Shown: positions 1 through 7,659 of the stretch, piece by piece | How the letters are laid out: the number at the start of each line of letters is the position of its first letter | Numbering within the stretch: position 1 is the stretch's first letter | Assembly (NCBI RefSeq): GCF_025753795.1 | Contig: NZ_JAOWPS010000001.1 | Location: 992,001-1,056,000 of the forward strand | From: Mesorhizobium sp. YC-39 | GTDB taxonomy: Bacteria > Pseudomonadota > Alphaproteobacteria > Rhizobiales > Rhizobiaceae | DNA: 64,000 bases | Reading direction: 5' to 3' | Translations under genes and position numbers: made by a program | Notes under the pieces: generated by a model | What the model was told of the DNA's origin: nothing | What the model saw: the letters and a program-made list of their open reading frames with translations, nothing else | Databases searched by the model: none

Positions 1-1408
1 GCTCGGGCGCGTAGAAACCGGGGCAGCCCGGTGTGATCCGACCTTCCGGGCTGACGCAGGTCATCTCGATATAGAGAAGGCCGGCACCGCCCTTGGCGCG
101 TTCGGCATAATGGGCGAAATGCCAGTCGGTCGGACAGCCGTCGACGGCCTTGTACTGCGCCATCGGCGAGACGACGATGCGGTTCTGCAGCGCCATATCA
201 CGCAGCCGGAACGGCGCGAACATCGGTGCTCGACGCAGGCTGTTGCCGCCGGCGCCGGCCTGGCGCTGGAACCATTCTTCCGCGCCAGCCAGCCACTCGG
301 CGTCGCGCAGCCTGAGATTCTCGTGGCTGATGCGCTGCGAGCGCGTCAGCAGCGAATAGTTGAACTGCACCGGATCGAGGCCGAGATAGCGCTCGACCTC
401 CTCGAACCATTCGAGCGAATTGCGCGCCGCCGACTGCAGCTTCAGCACTTCGGTGCGCCGCGCGTCCTCATATTTGCGGAACGCCGCTTCAAGGTCGGGC
501 TCCGATTTGACATAATCGGCCAGCGCCACGGCGCTTTCCAGCGCCAGCTTGGTGCCGGAGCCGATCGAGAAATGCGCCGATGCTGCCGCATCGCCCATCA
601 GGGCGAGATTCTCATAAGACCAGCGCTCGCACAGCACCCGCGGAAAATTGATCCAGGCCGAGCCCCTGATGTGATTGGCATTGGTCATCAGCGCGTGGCC
701 GCCGAGATGCTTGGCGAAGATCCGTTCGCAGACGGCGATCGATTCCTGCTGTGTCATCGCGCCGAAGCCGAAACGTTCCCAGGTCTGCTCGCTGCATTCG
801 ACAATGAAGGTCGCTGTCTCGCTGTCGAACTGATAGGCATGCGCCCACACCCAGCCATGCTCCGTCTTCTCGAAGATGAAGGTGAAGGCGTCGTCGAATT
901 TCTGGTTGGTACCCAGCCAGACGAACTTGCATTTGCGGGTGTCGATATCCGGCTTGAAGATGTCGACGAAGGTGTTGCGCGCTTTCGAGTTCAGCCCGTC
1001 GGCGGCGACCACCAGATCGTGGCTCTCCATATAGGGCCTGGGATCAGCGATATCGGTCTCGAAGACCAGCCTGACGCCGAGTTCGCGTGCCCGCCGCTGC
1101 AAAAGGATGAGCAGCCGCTTGCGGCCGATGCCGCAGAAGCCATGCCCGGTCGAGACCGTGCGCACGCCGTCATGGATGACGGCGATGTCGTCCCAATAGG
1201 CGAAATATTTCTTGATCCAGACGGCGCTGACCGGATCGTTCCTGGTCAAATTGTCGAGCGTCTCGGCCGATAGCACCACACCCCAGCCGAATGTGTCGTC
1301 GGCGCGGTTGCGCTCGTACACCGTCACCTCATGGGCGGCGTCGCGGAGCTTCATCGAAATGGCAAAGTAGAGCCCAGCCGGTCCGCCGCCGAGAACCGCA
1401 ACCTTCAT
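1..1408 (-). CDS. Bifunctional anthraniloyl-CoA/salicylyl-CoA monooxygenase-reductase, C-terminus cut by window edge
   Basis: Translating the reverse strand from the ATG at 1406-1408 gives an open frame to the window edge (469 codons seen). It opens with an FAD-binding GGGPAG motif (residues 7-12) and has a second flavin motif GDAAA near residue 270, as in aromatic-ring flavin monooxygenases. From about residue 390 a new domain begins (MFAPFRLRDMALQNRIVVSP), which is the start of an old-yellow-enzyme type TIM barrel. This monooxygenase plus OYE fusion is the architecture of 2-aminobenzoyl-CoA monooxygenase/reductase and salicylyl-CoA 5-hydroxylase. These hydroxylate, and in the first case also reduce, a CoA-activated aromatic ring. 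The full family is about 770 residues, so roughly 300 lie outside the window. No CoA ligase is visible here; one may lie further left. The choice between anthraniloyl-CoA and salicylyl-CoA as substrate is not decided by the sequence. Confidence 0.85.
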   Translation of the reverse strand, partial: MKVAVLGGGPAGLYFAISMKLRDAAHEVTVYERNRADDTFGWGVVLSAETLDNLTRNDPVSAVWIKKYFAYWDDIAVIHDGVRTVSTGHGFCGIGRKRLLILLQRRARELGVRLVFETDIADPRPYMESHDLVVAADGLNSKARNTFVDIFKPDIDTRKCKFVWLGTNQKFDDAFTFIFEKTEHGWVWAHAYQFDSETATFIVECSEQTWERFGFGAMTQQESIAVCERIFAKHLGGHALMTNANHIRGSAWINFPRVLCERWSYENLALMGDAAASAHFSIGSGTKLALESAVALADYVKSEPDLEAAFRKYEDARRTEVLKLQSAARNSLEWFEEVERYLGLDPVQFNYSLLTRSQRISHENLRLRDAEWLAGAEEWFQRQAGAGGNSLRRAPMFAPFRLRDMALQNRIVVSPMAQYKAVDGCPTDWHFAHYAERAKGGAGLLYIEMTCVSPEGRITPGCPGFYAPE

Positions 1409-1465
1409 GCCTGCGATCTCCTTTTCGCCTTGGGCCGCCGGCAAGGCCGACGCTCCCGACTTTTC

Positions 1466-1494
1466 AGTATCACGCCACAGATATGTTATTTCAA
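1466..1494 (-). promoter_or_regulatory. Probable sigma70-type promoter for the monooxygenase gene
   Basis: On the reverse strand TTGAAA (1489-1494) and GATACT (1466-1471) are separated by exactly 17 bases, 58 bases upstream of the ATG at 1408. The spacing and hexamers fit a housekeeping promoter. It would give the monooxygenase gene its own start separate from the VOC gene upstream. Confidence 0.5.
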
Positions 1495-1501
1495 GCTTAA
1501 A

Positions 1502-1516
1502 GTTTCATATTGAAAC
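1502..1516. promoter_or_regulatory. Palindromic operator candidate next to the promoter
   Basis: GTTTCATATTGAAAC is a perfect 6-3-6 inverted repeat. It lies 7 bases upstream of the -35 hexamer of the reverse-strand promoter at 1466-1494. Its size and symmetry suit a dimeric regulator such as the MarR protein encoded at 11735-12217. That link is inference. Confidence 0.45.
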
Positions 1517-1574
1517 GAATCGGACGCATGGCAGTGGCGTGCTTGCGGCTGATCCCGCAAGCACGCTCCCGAAA

Positions 1575-2183
1575 TTACTTTTCCGGGTTCTTGGGGCTCC
1601 ACAGCACCGTCTCGGCGCCCTTCTCGTAGGCCATGCCGCCGGGATAGCTGATCGCTTCCAACTGCAGTCCCCAGGGCGCCTGGAAATAGAGGATGGTCTG
1701 GCCGGCGGCCGGCCCCTCCTTGACCGGCAACGGCCCCATCCGTGTCTTGACGCCCTTGGCGTCGAGATATGCCTTAGCGGCGGCGATATCGTCGACATAG
1801 AAGGCGATGTGGAAGCCGCCAATGTCGCTGTTCTTCGGCGTCAAATCCTTCTGATCCGGCGCGGTGTATTTGAACAGTTCGATGTTCGATCCGTAGCCGC
1901 AGCGGACCAGGGTGATCTCCTCGATCACCGCCTTGGGGTCGACGCCCAGCAAATCCTGCATGAATGTGCCCTTATCGTCGGCGAACGGGCCGAAGGACAT
2001 CGCCTTCTTGCAGCCGACAACCTCGGTGAAGAAATCGACGGCCTGCTTCATGTCGGGCACCGTGATGCCCGTGTGGTCGTGGCCGCGCATGCCGGGTATC
2101 GAATCAGCCGAGGCCGCACTGATTGAACCCAGCAAGACGGCTGCCAGCATCGTGCCTTGTATTGCGTACTTCATGTCAGTCAC
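1575..2183 (-). CDS. Secreted VOC (glyoxalase/dioxygenase-fold) family protein
   Basis: The 202-residue product starts with a hydrophobic signal sequence ending around ASADS (residue 27). A VOC domain follows: GHDHTGITVPDMKQAVDFF opens the first beta-alpha-beta module and GGFHIAFYVDDIAAAKAYL the second. Candidate metal ligands are the His residues in these strands and a Glu in the last strand (LQLEAIS). VOC proteins include lyases, extradiol dioxygenases and isomerases, so the reaction cannot be named. A predicted periplasmic location is unusual for this fold. It lies 76 bases downstream of the ABC ATPase gene on the same strand and is probably co-transcribed with the importer, with a possible separate promoter for the next gene. 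Confidence 0.75.
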   Translation of the reverse strand: MTDMKYAIQGTMLAAVLLGSISAASADSIPGMRGHDHTGITVPDMKQAVDFFTEVVGCKKAMSFGPFADDKGTFMQDLLGVDPKAVIEEITLVRCGYGSNIELFKYTAPDQKDLTPKNSDIGGFHIAFYVDDIAAAKAYLDAKGVKTRMGPLPVKEGPAAGQTILYFQAPWGLQLEAISYPGGMAYEKGAETVLWSPKNPEK

Positions 2184-2259
2184 CCTCCGTTTCGCGGGCT
2201 GACCTGTCGATGCACTCCGAGGCCCGCTTTTCGGCGTGCGGATGAGATTTGAGCGACCC

Positions 2260-3090
2260 TCATGCCGGTGCCTTCGTGGCCGGCCGCAGCCAGTCCGCGT
2301 CGATCTCCGGCAGCGGAATGGCCGCGATCAGGTCGCGCGTGTAGGCATCCTTGGGGTTGTCGAACAGCGCGTCGGTGGCGCTCGATTCGACGATCCTGCC
2401 TTCGCGCATGACGATGACTTGCTGGCACAGCCGCCGGATCACCGACAGATCGTGGCTGATGAAGGCGACGGTCAGGCCCATTTCTGCCGCCAGCTTTTCC
2501 AACAAGGTCAGGATTTGCGCCTGCGTCGACACATCGAGGCCGGAGACGATCTCGTCGGCCAGCACGAATTTTGGCGACAGCGCGAGCGCCCGCGCGATGC
2601 CGACACGCTGGCGCTGGCCGCCCGACAGTTCGTGGCGGTAACGGCTGGCGAAGCTCTGCGGCAGGCCGACCCGCTGCAGGGCCTCGGCGACACGCGCCTT
2701 GAGATTGTCGCCAAACCCGTTCTGCTTGAGTGGTGCTGCAATGATGCTGGCGATGGTGCGGCGCGGGTTGAGCGACGACATCGGGTCCTGGAAGATCATC
2801 TGCAGATTGCGGCGCAGCGGCCGCAACTCGGCTTCCGAAAGATGGCTGATGTCACGGCCCTCGAAGCTGATGCTGCCGGCGCTGGGTTCGATCAGCCGCA
2901 CCAGAGCGCGGCCGAGCGTCGATTTGCCCGATCCGGATTCGCCGACGATGCCGGTCACCGATCCTCTGGGCAGATCGAAATCCAGCCCCTTCAGGATTTC
3001 CGCGAGTGGTGCCCGGCCGATTAGCGGCTTGCGCGTCATGTCGGGCAGCGCGACCTTCAGCCCGCGCACGGAAATGAGCGGCTCAGCCAT
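2260..3090 (-). CDS. Peptide/nickel-type ABC transporter ATP-binding protein (DppF-like)
   Basis: A 276-residue ABC ATPase with Walker A GESGSGKST at 50-58, Q-loop IFQDPMSSLNP near 99-109, signature LSGGQRQR at 155-162, Walker B VLADE at 176-180 and switch His in FISHD. The LNPR motif and the C-terminal stretch after the switch are typical of oligopeptide/dipeptide ATPases (OppF/DppF). It would form a heterodimer with the product of the overlapping gene at 3083-3964. The overlap is 8 bases, pointing to translational coupling. It belongs to the five-gene importer 7544-2260; the substrate is unknown but the neighbours suggest a small aromatic or its conjugate. Confidence 0.9.
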   Translation of the reverse strand: MAEPLISVRGLKVALPDMTRKPLIGRAPLAEILKGLDFDLPRGSVTGIVGESGSGKSTLGRALVRLIEPSAGSISFEGRDISHLSEAELRPLRRNLQMIFQDPMSSLNPRRTIASIIAAPLKQNGFGDNLKARVAEALQRVGLPQSFASRYRHELSGGQRQRVGIARALALSPKFVLADEIVSGLDVSTQAQILTLLEKLAAEMGLTVAFISHDLSVIRRLCQQVIVMREGRIVESSATDALFDNPKDAYTRDLIAAIPLPEIDADWLRPATKAPA

Positions 3091-3964
3091 GGCGCGGCCT
3101 CCAGGCCTGGTCGGCGTCGGCGATCTCCGCTGCCAGTCCTGCCAGCACCGCTTCGTCCACCGGCTTCAGCGAGGCGAACGGATCAGTATAGCGCGGTGTC
3201 GCCGCCATCAGCGCCCGCGTATAGAGGTGCTGCGGCGCGGCAAACAGCGCTGCCGTGTCGGCTTCCTCCACCACCTTGCCGGCATAGAGCACCGACACTT
3301 TCTGGCTGATCTTGGCGACGACGCCGAGATCATGGGTGACGAACAGGATCGCCGTGCCGTGCTCCCGCTGAAGTTGCGTAATGAGGCGCAGGATCTGCTT
3401 CTGCACGGTCACGTCCAGCGCCGTGGTCGGTTCGTCGGCAACGATCAGCCGAGGCTCAGCGGCAAAAGCGGCGGCGATCAGCACGCGCTGACGCATGCCG
3501 CCGGAGAGCTCGTGCGGATAGCTTTTCAGCACCCGGTCCGGGTCGCGGATCTGCACCTCGTCCAGCAATTGGCGAATGCGAGCGTCGGCTCTCTGTCCGC
3601 TCCAACCGAGAATGCGCACCAGCCGGTCGGTCATCTGCGGGCCGATGCGGCGCGACGGGTTGAGCGCGGTCAGCGGGTCCTGCGGGATCAGTGCCGTGCG
3701 CGCGCCGATCAGCGTGCGTCTTGCCTTCGGTTGAAGTCGGCCGAGATCCTCGCCCTCCAGCAGCATGTCGCCTTCGACGATACGCACGCTGGACGGCAGC
3801 ACGCCGAGCACCGCCTTGCCGATCATCGTCTTGCCGGCGCCGCTCTCGCCGACCAGCGCGCGCACCTCGCCGGGCTGGACCGAGAGCGACACCGAGCGCA
3901 GCACGCGCTGCCCGTTCGCCAGCACGGCGCTGAGGTTTCGAATATCGAGGCAGTCGGCGCTCAT
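3083..3964 (-). CDS. Peptide/nickel-type ABC transporter ATP-binding protein (DppD-like)
   Basis: The 293-residue product starts MSADCLDIRNLS at the ATG 3962-3964, which overlaps the stop of the upstream permease gene (ATGA). A longer open frame exists upstream, but it runs through the permease coding sequence in another frame and lacks family similarity. Walker A is GESGAGKT at 39-46, the signature is LSGGMRQR and Walker B runs into VADEPTTALDV. The C-terminal YAGKVVEEADT and LYTRALMAATP segments match DppD/OppD proteins. It pairs with the DppF-like ATPase to energise the importer. Confidence 0.9.
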   Translation of the reverse strand: MSADCLDIRNLSAVLANGQRVLRSVSLSVQPGEVRALVGESGAGKTMIGKAVLGVLPSSVRIVEGDMLLEGEDLGRLQPKARRTLIGARTALIPQDPLTALNPSRRIGPQMTDRLVRILGWSGQRADARIRQLLDEVQIRDPDRVLKSYPHELSGGMRQRVLIAAAFAAEPRLIVADEPTTALDVTVQKQILRLITQLQREHGTAILFVTHDLGVVAKISQKVSVLYAGKVVEEADTAALFAAPQHLYTRALMAATPRYTDPFASLKPVDEAVLAGLAAEIADADQAWRPRHG

Positions 3965-4809
3965 CGCAGCACCGGATCGAAACGGGCCTTCAGCGCCTCG
4001 CCGAACTGGCTGAACGACAGCACGGTCAGGATCAGCGTGATCAGCGGGAACACCAGCACCCACCAGGCCTGATGGATCGACAGCCGGCCCTCGGCGATGA
4101 TGCCGCCCCAGGTCGGATCGTCGGTCGAGATCGACAGATTGACGAAGGACAGGATCGCCTCGACGATGACGGCGATGCCCATTTCCAGCGACAGCAGCGC
4201 AACGATCGACGGCACCACATTGGGCAACACTTCGCGCAGCATGATGCCGATGCGGTCATAGCCGGCAATACGGGCATTCTCGACATAGTCCATGCGCGAC
4301 TGGCCCATCGCCTCGGCACGGATCACCCGGCAAAAGCGCGTCCAGTCGATGACCGCGATGGCAATAATGACCGAACTCAGGCCGGTGCCGAGCACGGCGA
4401 CCAGAAGGATGGCGAACAGCACCGGCGGGAAGGCCATCCAGATATCGACGATGCGCGAGATGATGCGGTCGGCCCAGCCGCCAAAATAGCCAGCGATCAG
4501 GCCCAGTGTCGAGCCGACCAGGCACGCGGCAAAAGCTGCGGCGAAGGCGACGATGAAGGCGATGCGGCCGCCGAAGATCAGTCGTGACAGGAGATCGCGG
4601 CCGAGGCTGTCGGTGCCAAGCCAATAGCCGGGCTCGGCGCCGCTCATCCAGAACGGCGGCAGCCGCTCCAGCATCAGGTCCTGCGCCAGCGGATCTTGCG
4701 GCGCGACCAGCGGCGCGAAGATCGCCGCCAGCAATGCGAGCAACAGCCAGCCGCCGGCAAGCCACAGCCTTGGTCCCACGCCACGCCGGGCGATGCGGGC
4801 CTCATCCAT
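3961..4809 (-). CDS. Peptide-type ABC transporter permease (DppC-like)
   Basis: This 282-residue inner-membrane permease has an N-terminal transmembrane helix (LAGGWLLLALLAAIFAPLV), then the conserved GTDSLGRDLLSRLIFGGR segment of DppC/OppC proteins. Further helices follow, with the EAA-loop region YVENARIAGYDRIGIMLREV that contacts the ATPase. The C-terminus FGEALKARFDPVLR is also typical. It overlaps both neighbours by a few bases, which is usual for a tightly coupled transporter operon. Confidence 0.9.
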   Translation of the reverse strand: MDEARIARRGVGPRLWLAGGWLLLALLAAIFAPLVAPQDPLAQDLMLERLPPFWMSGAEPGYWLGTDSLGRDLLSRLIFGGRIAFIVAFAAAFAACLVGSTLGLIAGYFGGWADRIISRIVDIWMAFPPVLFAILLVAVLGTGLSSVIIAIAVIDWTRFCRVIRAEAMGQSRMDYVENARIAGYDRIGIMLREVLPNVVPSIVALLSLEMGIAVIVEAILSFVNLSISTDDPTWGGIIAEGRLSIHQAWWVLVFPLITLILTVLSFSQFGEALKARFDPVLR

Positions 4810-5809
4810 GGCGCAGCCTCGGATTGAGCAGCGCGTACATCATGTCCACAGTGAGGTTGATCAGCACGAACAGCAGCGCGAAGACCAGCACGATGCCCTG
4901 GATCAGCGGCAGGTCGCGATTGATCACGGCGTCGATCGCCATGTTGCCGAGACCTTCATAGGAGAACAACCGCTCGACGATGACCGTGCCGCCGATGAGG
5001 AAAGTAAATTGAACGCCGACCAGCGTTAGCGTCGGCAGGGCCGCGTTCTTCAGCGCCTCGCGCAGGATCACCTGCGTCTCCGAGAAACCTTTGACCCGCG
5101 CCAGCACGACATAGTCGAGGTCGAGCACTTCCTTCAGCGACTGTTTCAGCAGTTGCGAGATGATCGCCGCCAGCGGCAGGGCCAGCGCCACGGCCGGCAT
5201 CAGCATATGTTTCAAGAGGTCCCAGGTCAGGTCGAAGCGTAGCCTCAGGATGCTCTCGAACAGGTAGAACTGGGTGACGAAGGGCAAGTTGAGCTGCGGC
5301 GACACGCGGCCGGAAATGTCGAACACCGGGATCAGCACGCCAAACAGCAGGATCAGCACAAGGCCCCAGAGGAAATCGGGAATGGAGAGCGCGGTCCCGC
5401 TGGCGATGTCGATGCCGGCTTCGACCGCCGTGCCGCGTTCTCGCGCGCCGAGGATCGCCGCCGTGCCGCCGATCGCCACTGCCATCACAAGCGCGACGGT
5501 GGCAAGTTCCAGCGTTGCGGGCAGCCGGTTGAAGACCAGTCCCAGCACGTCCTGCCGCAGCGAGATCGATGTGCCGAAATCACCCCTGACAACGCCGGAC
5601 AGCCAGATGAAGAACTGCTGCACGATGGTCCTATCGAGCCCGTAGAGCGCGCGCAGCCTCGCGATGTCGGCATCGGTCGCACCTGGCGGCAGCATCATCG
5701 CGATCGGGTCGCCGGGTGCGACGCGAATGACGACGAAGACGACGACGGCTACGCCGAACAGCGTGATCGCCATCGTCAGCAGGCGGATCAGAAATCTTTG
5801 CAGAAGCAT
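4802..5809 (-). CDS. Peptide-type ABC transporter permease (DppB-like)
   Basis: The 335-residue permease begins MLLQRFLIRLLTMAITLFGV, the usual first helix of DppB/OppB proteins, followed by the conserved RVAPGDPIAMML loop. The EAA loop (YVVLARVKGFSETQVILREAL) and the FSYEGLGNMAIDAV motif near the C-terminus are intact. It ends MMYALLNPRLRHG, the expected DppB tail. It sits between the binding-protein gene (about 210 bases upstream, separated by a repeat) and dppC. Confidence 0.9.
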   Translation of the reverse strand: MLLQRFLIRLLTMAITLFGVAVVVFVVIRVAPGDPIAMMLPPGATDADIARLRALYGLDRTIVQQFFIWLSGVVRGDFGTSISLRQDVLGLVFNRLPATLELATVALVMAVAIGGTAAILGARERGTAVEAGIDIASGTALSIPDFLWGLVLILLFGVLIPVFDISGRVSPQLNLPFVTQFYLFESILRLRFDLTWDLLKHMLMPAVALALPLAAIISQLLKQSLKEVLDLDYVVLARVKGFSETQVILREALKNAALPTLTLVGVQFTFLIGGTVIVERLFSYEGLGNMAIDAVINRDLPLIQGIVLVFALLFVLINLTVDMMYALLNPRLRHG

Positions 5810-5854
5810 TCTGGCGTAAGCCTAGTGCGTTTCAGTGGCCGTTGGAACGAACTG

Positions 5855-5974
5855 CCCCCTCATCCGGCCGCTTCGCGGCCACCTTCTCCCCGAGGGGAGA
5901 AGAGATCGCAAACGGCTGAGCCAGTCTCTTCTCCCCAGCGAGGAGAAGGTGGCCCGAAGGGCCGGATGAGGGGG
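5855..5974. repeat. Rhizobial intergenic inverted repeat (about 120 bp)
   Basis: The left arm (CCCCCTCATCCGGCC..) is complementary, with few mismatches, to the right arm ending GGCCGGATGAGGGGG. An inner pair, ACCTTCTCCCC and GGAGAAGGT, nests inside. The pattern is that of dispersed palindromic elements common in Mesorhizobium and relatives. It separates the binding-protein gene from the permease genes and could attenuate or process the operon mRNA. Confidence 0.8.
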
Positions 5975-6017
5975 TCTGCGTCGTTGGAGGAGACACGCCA
6001 CCGTGCCTCCTCATATA

Positions 6018-7544
6018 TCAAGCAGGGGTCATCAGCGCCGGCAGCAGCGCACCGGACACATGCTGCACCACATTGACGCCCTTGGCATGCACGATCGGCT
6101 GCGCATACTGGATGAGCGGCAGCACATAGGCCTGCTCGGCGATGTATTTGTCGACGGCCTTCCAGCCGGCGATGCGCTTGGCCTCGTCCTTCTCGCCCCA
6201 CAGCGGGTTGATCATGTCGATCAGATCCTGGCTGTCCCACACCGAATGCGGGCTCGGGCCGTACATGGCAAAGCCGGTCGACGTCGTCGGATCGCCGATG
6301 GCGTTGCCCCAATTGTAGAAGGCGGCCGGCGCCAGCTTGTCGGCGGCGCGCAGCTCGTAGTGCTTGGCGATCTCGTAGACCTCGATCGTCGCCTCGATGC
6401 CGACCTTGCGCCACATGCCGACGATCGCCTGGATCATCTCGTAGTCCTTGGGCTTGAAACCCTTGGTCGTCTGGATCGTGAACTTGACCGGCTTTTCCGG
6501 CGAATAGCCGGAGGCCGCCAGCAATTCCTTGGCCTTTTCCGGATTGTGCTCGACCTTGATGGAGGGATCGTAGGCGGCGTATTCCGGCGTCTCCAGCGTA
6601 TCGATCGGCTGGCCGTAGCCGCGCAGCAGGCGGTCGACCAAGAGCTTCTTGTCTACAGCCATCACCGCCGCCTGGCGGACGTTCTTGTCCAGCATCGCCT
6701 CGATGTCGTTGAAGAAGATCATGCCGATGTCGGAGACATTCTTGCACGAACCGGCAAGCCCGTCCTTGGCGATCAGTCGGTCATACTCCTCATAGGGGAT
6801 TTCGAGCGTCACCTGCGAGGAACCGGACTCGATTTCGGCGACGCGGCTCGCCGCGTCGGTGACGAACTTGATCGTCACATTCTCGAAGGCCGGCTTGCCG
6901 CCCCAGTAGTTCTGGTTGGCCTTCAGCCGCAGGAAGGCGTTGCGCTCGAACTTGTCGACCATATAGGGGCCGGTGCCGATCGGCGCCTTCTCGAAACCTT
7001 CGGCACCGACCTTCTCGTAGTAGGCTTTCGGCATGATGTAGCCGGTCAGGAACGACATCCACTTGAAATAGACCGGGTCGAACTGCACCACATCTCCAGT
7101 GATCTTGTTTCCGTCGATCTTGAAGTTGTTGACGTTCTTCCAGACGAACTGGATCGGATTGCCGGTCTTTTCGTCGCCCGCCCGCTGCAGCGACCAGACC
7201 ACGTCCTCGGCCGTGAACGGCGAACCGTCATGCCAGGTCACGCCCTCGCGCACCGTCATCATGATCTTGGTGCGGTCGTCGTTCCAGCCCCACTCGGTGA
7301 GCAGGCCGGGCGCGAAGGAAAGGTCCGGCTTCTGCGGGATGAACTGGTCGAACACCGACTGGTAGAGACCCTGAATGGTCGGGTTGACCGCCGAGGGTCC
7401 CGTGGTCGGGTCCCAGGATGGCAGGTTGACATTGTAGGCGATGGTCAGTTCGCCGGCCGCCTTGGCGATCTGCGGCAGGCCGATGGCCGCCGCACCAAGT
7501 GCCGCGGCACTGTATCCGAGCAATTCGCGTCTGTTGATTGTCAT
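6018..7544 (-). CDS. ABC transporter substrate-binding protein, family 5 (peptide/nickel type)
   Basis: The 508-residue periplasmic protein has an N-terminal NRRELLGYSAAALG segment with paired arginines and a hydrophobic stretch ending AKA, which looks like a Tat signal. The mature part carries family-5 landmarks: DLSFAPGLLTEWGWNDDRTK, the REGVTWHDGSPFTAEDVVWS block and the GTGPYMVDKFERN block. It is the ligand receptor of the importer encoded just downstream. Its ligand is not evident. The importer lies among aromatic catabolic genes, so a non-peptide ligand is plausible. Confidence 0.9.
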   Translation of the reverse strand: MTINRRELLGYSAAALGAAAIGLPQIAKAAGELTIAYNVNLPSWDPTTGPSAVNPTIQGLYQSVFDQFIPQKPDLSFAPGLLTEWGWNDDRTKIMMTVREGVTWHDGSPFTAEDVVWSLQRAGDEKTGNPIQFVWKNVNNFKIDGNKITGDVVQFDPVYFKWMSFLTGYIMPKAYYEKVGAEGFEKAPIGTGPYMVDKFERNAFLRLKANQNYWGGKPAFENVTIKFVTDAASRVAEIESGSSQVTLEIPYEEYDRLIAKDGLAGSCKNVSDIGMIFFNDIEAMLDKNVRQAAVMAVDKKLLVDRLLRGYGQPIDTLETPEYAAYDPSIKVEHNPEKAKELLAASGYSPEKPVKFTIQTTKGFKPKDYEMIQAIVGMWRKVGIEATIEVYEIAKHYELRAADKLAPAAFYNWGNAIGDPTTSTGFAMYGPSPHSVWDSQDLIDMINPLWGEKDEAKRIAGWKAVDKYIAEQAYVLPLIQYAQPIVHAKGVNVVQHVSGALLPALMTPA

Positions 7545-7659
7545 GGTCGTTCCCCTGTTGGTTGTATTTTCTTTGCGCGGCGTCTCAGACTGATCAGTGG
7601 GTTCAGGCTCCTTGGGCGACCGCGCCTCGCCCGTCCTTCACCCCTAAAGAAACTCTGTT

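Noticed and set aside
110..1273. Long forward open frame of 387 codons
   Set aside because: It is the antisense of the monooxygenase gene, rich in Arg/Ala without family motifs. The reverse frame has clear flavoenzyme motifs.
5855..5974. Rho-independent terminator between binding protein and permease
   Set aside because: Long arms with multiple mismatches and no T-tract fit a dispersed repeat; a transcript effect is possible but not shown.
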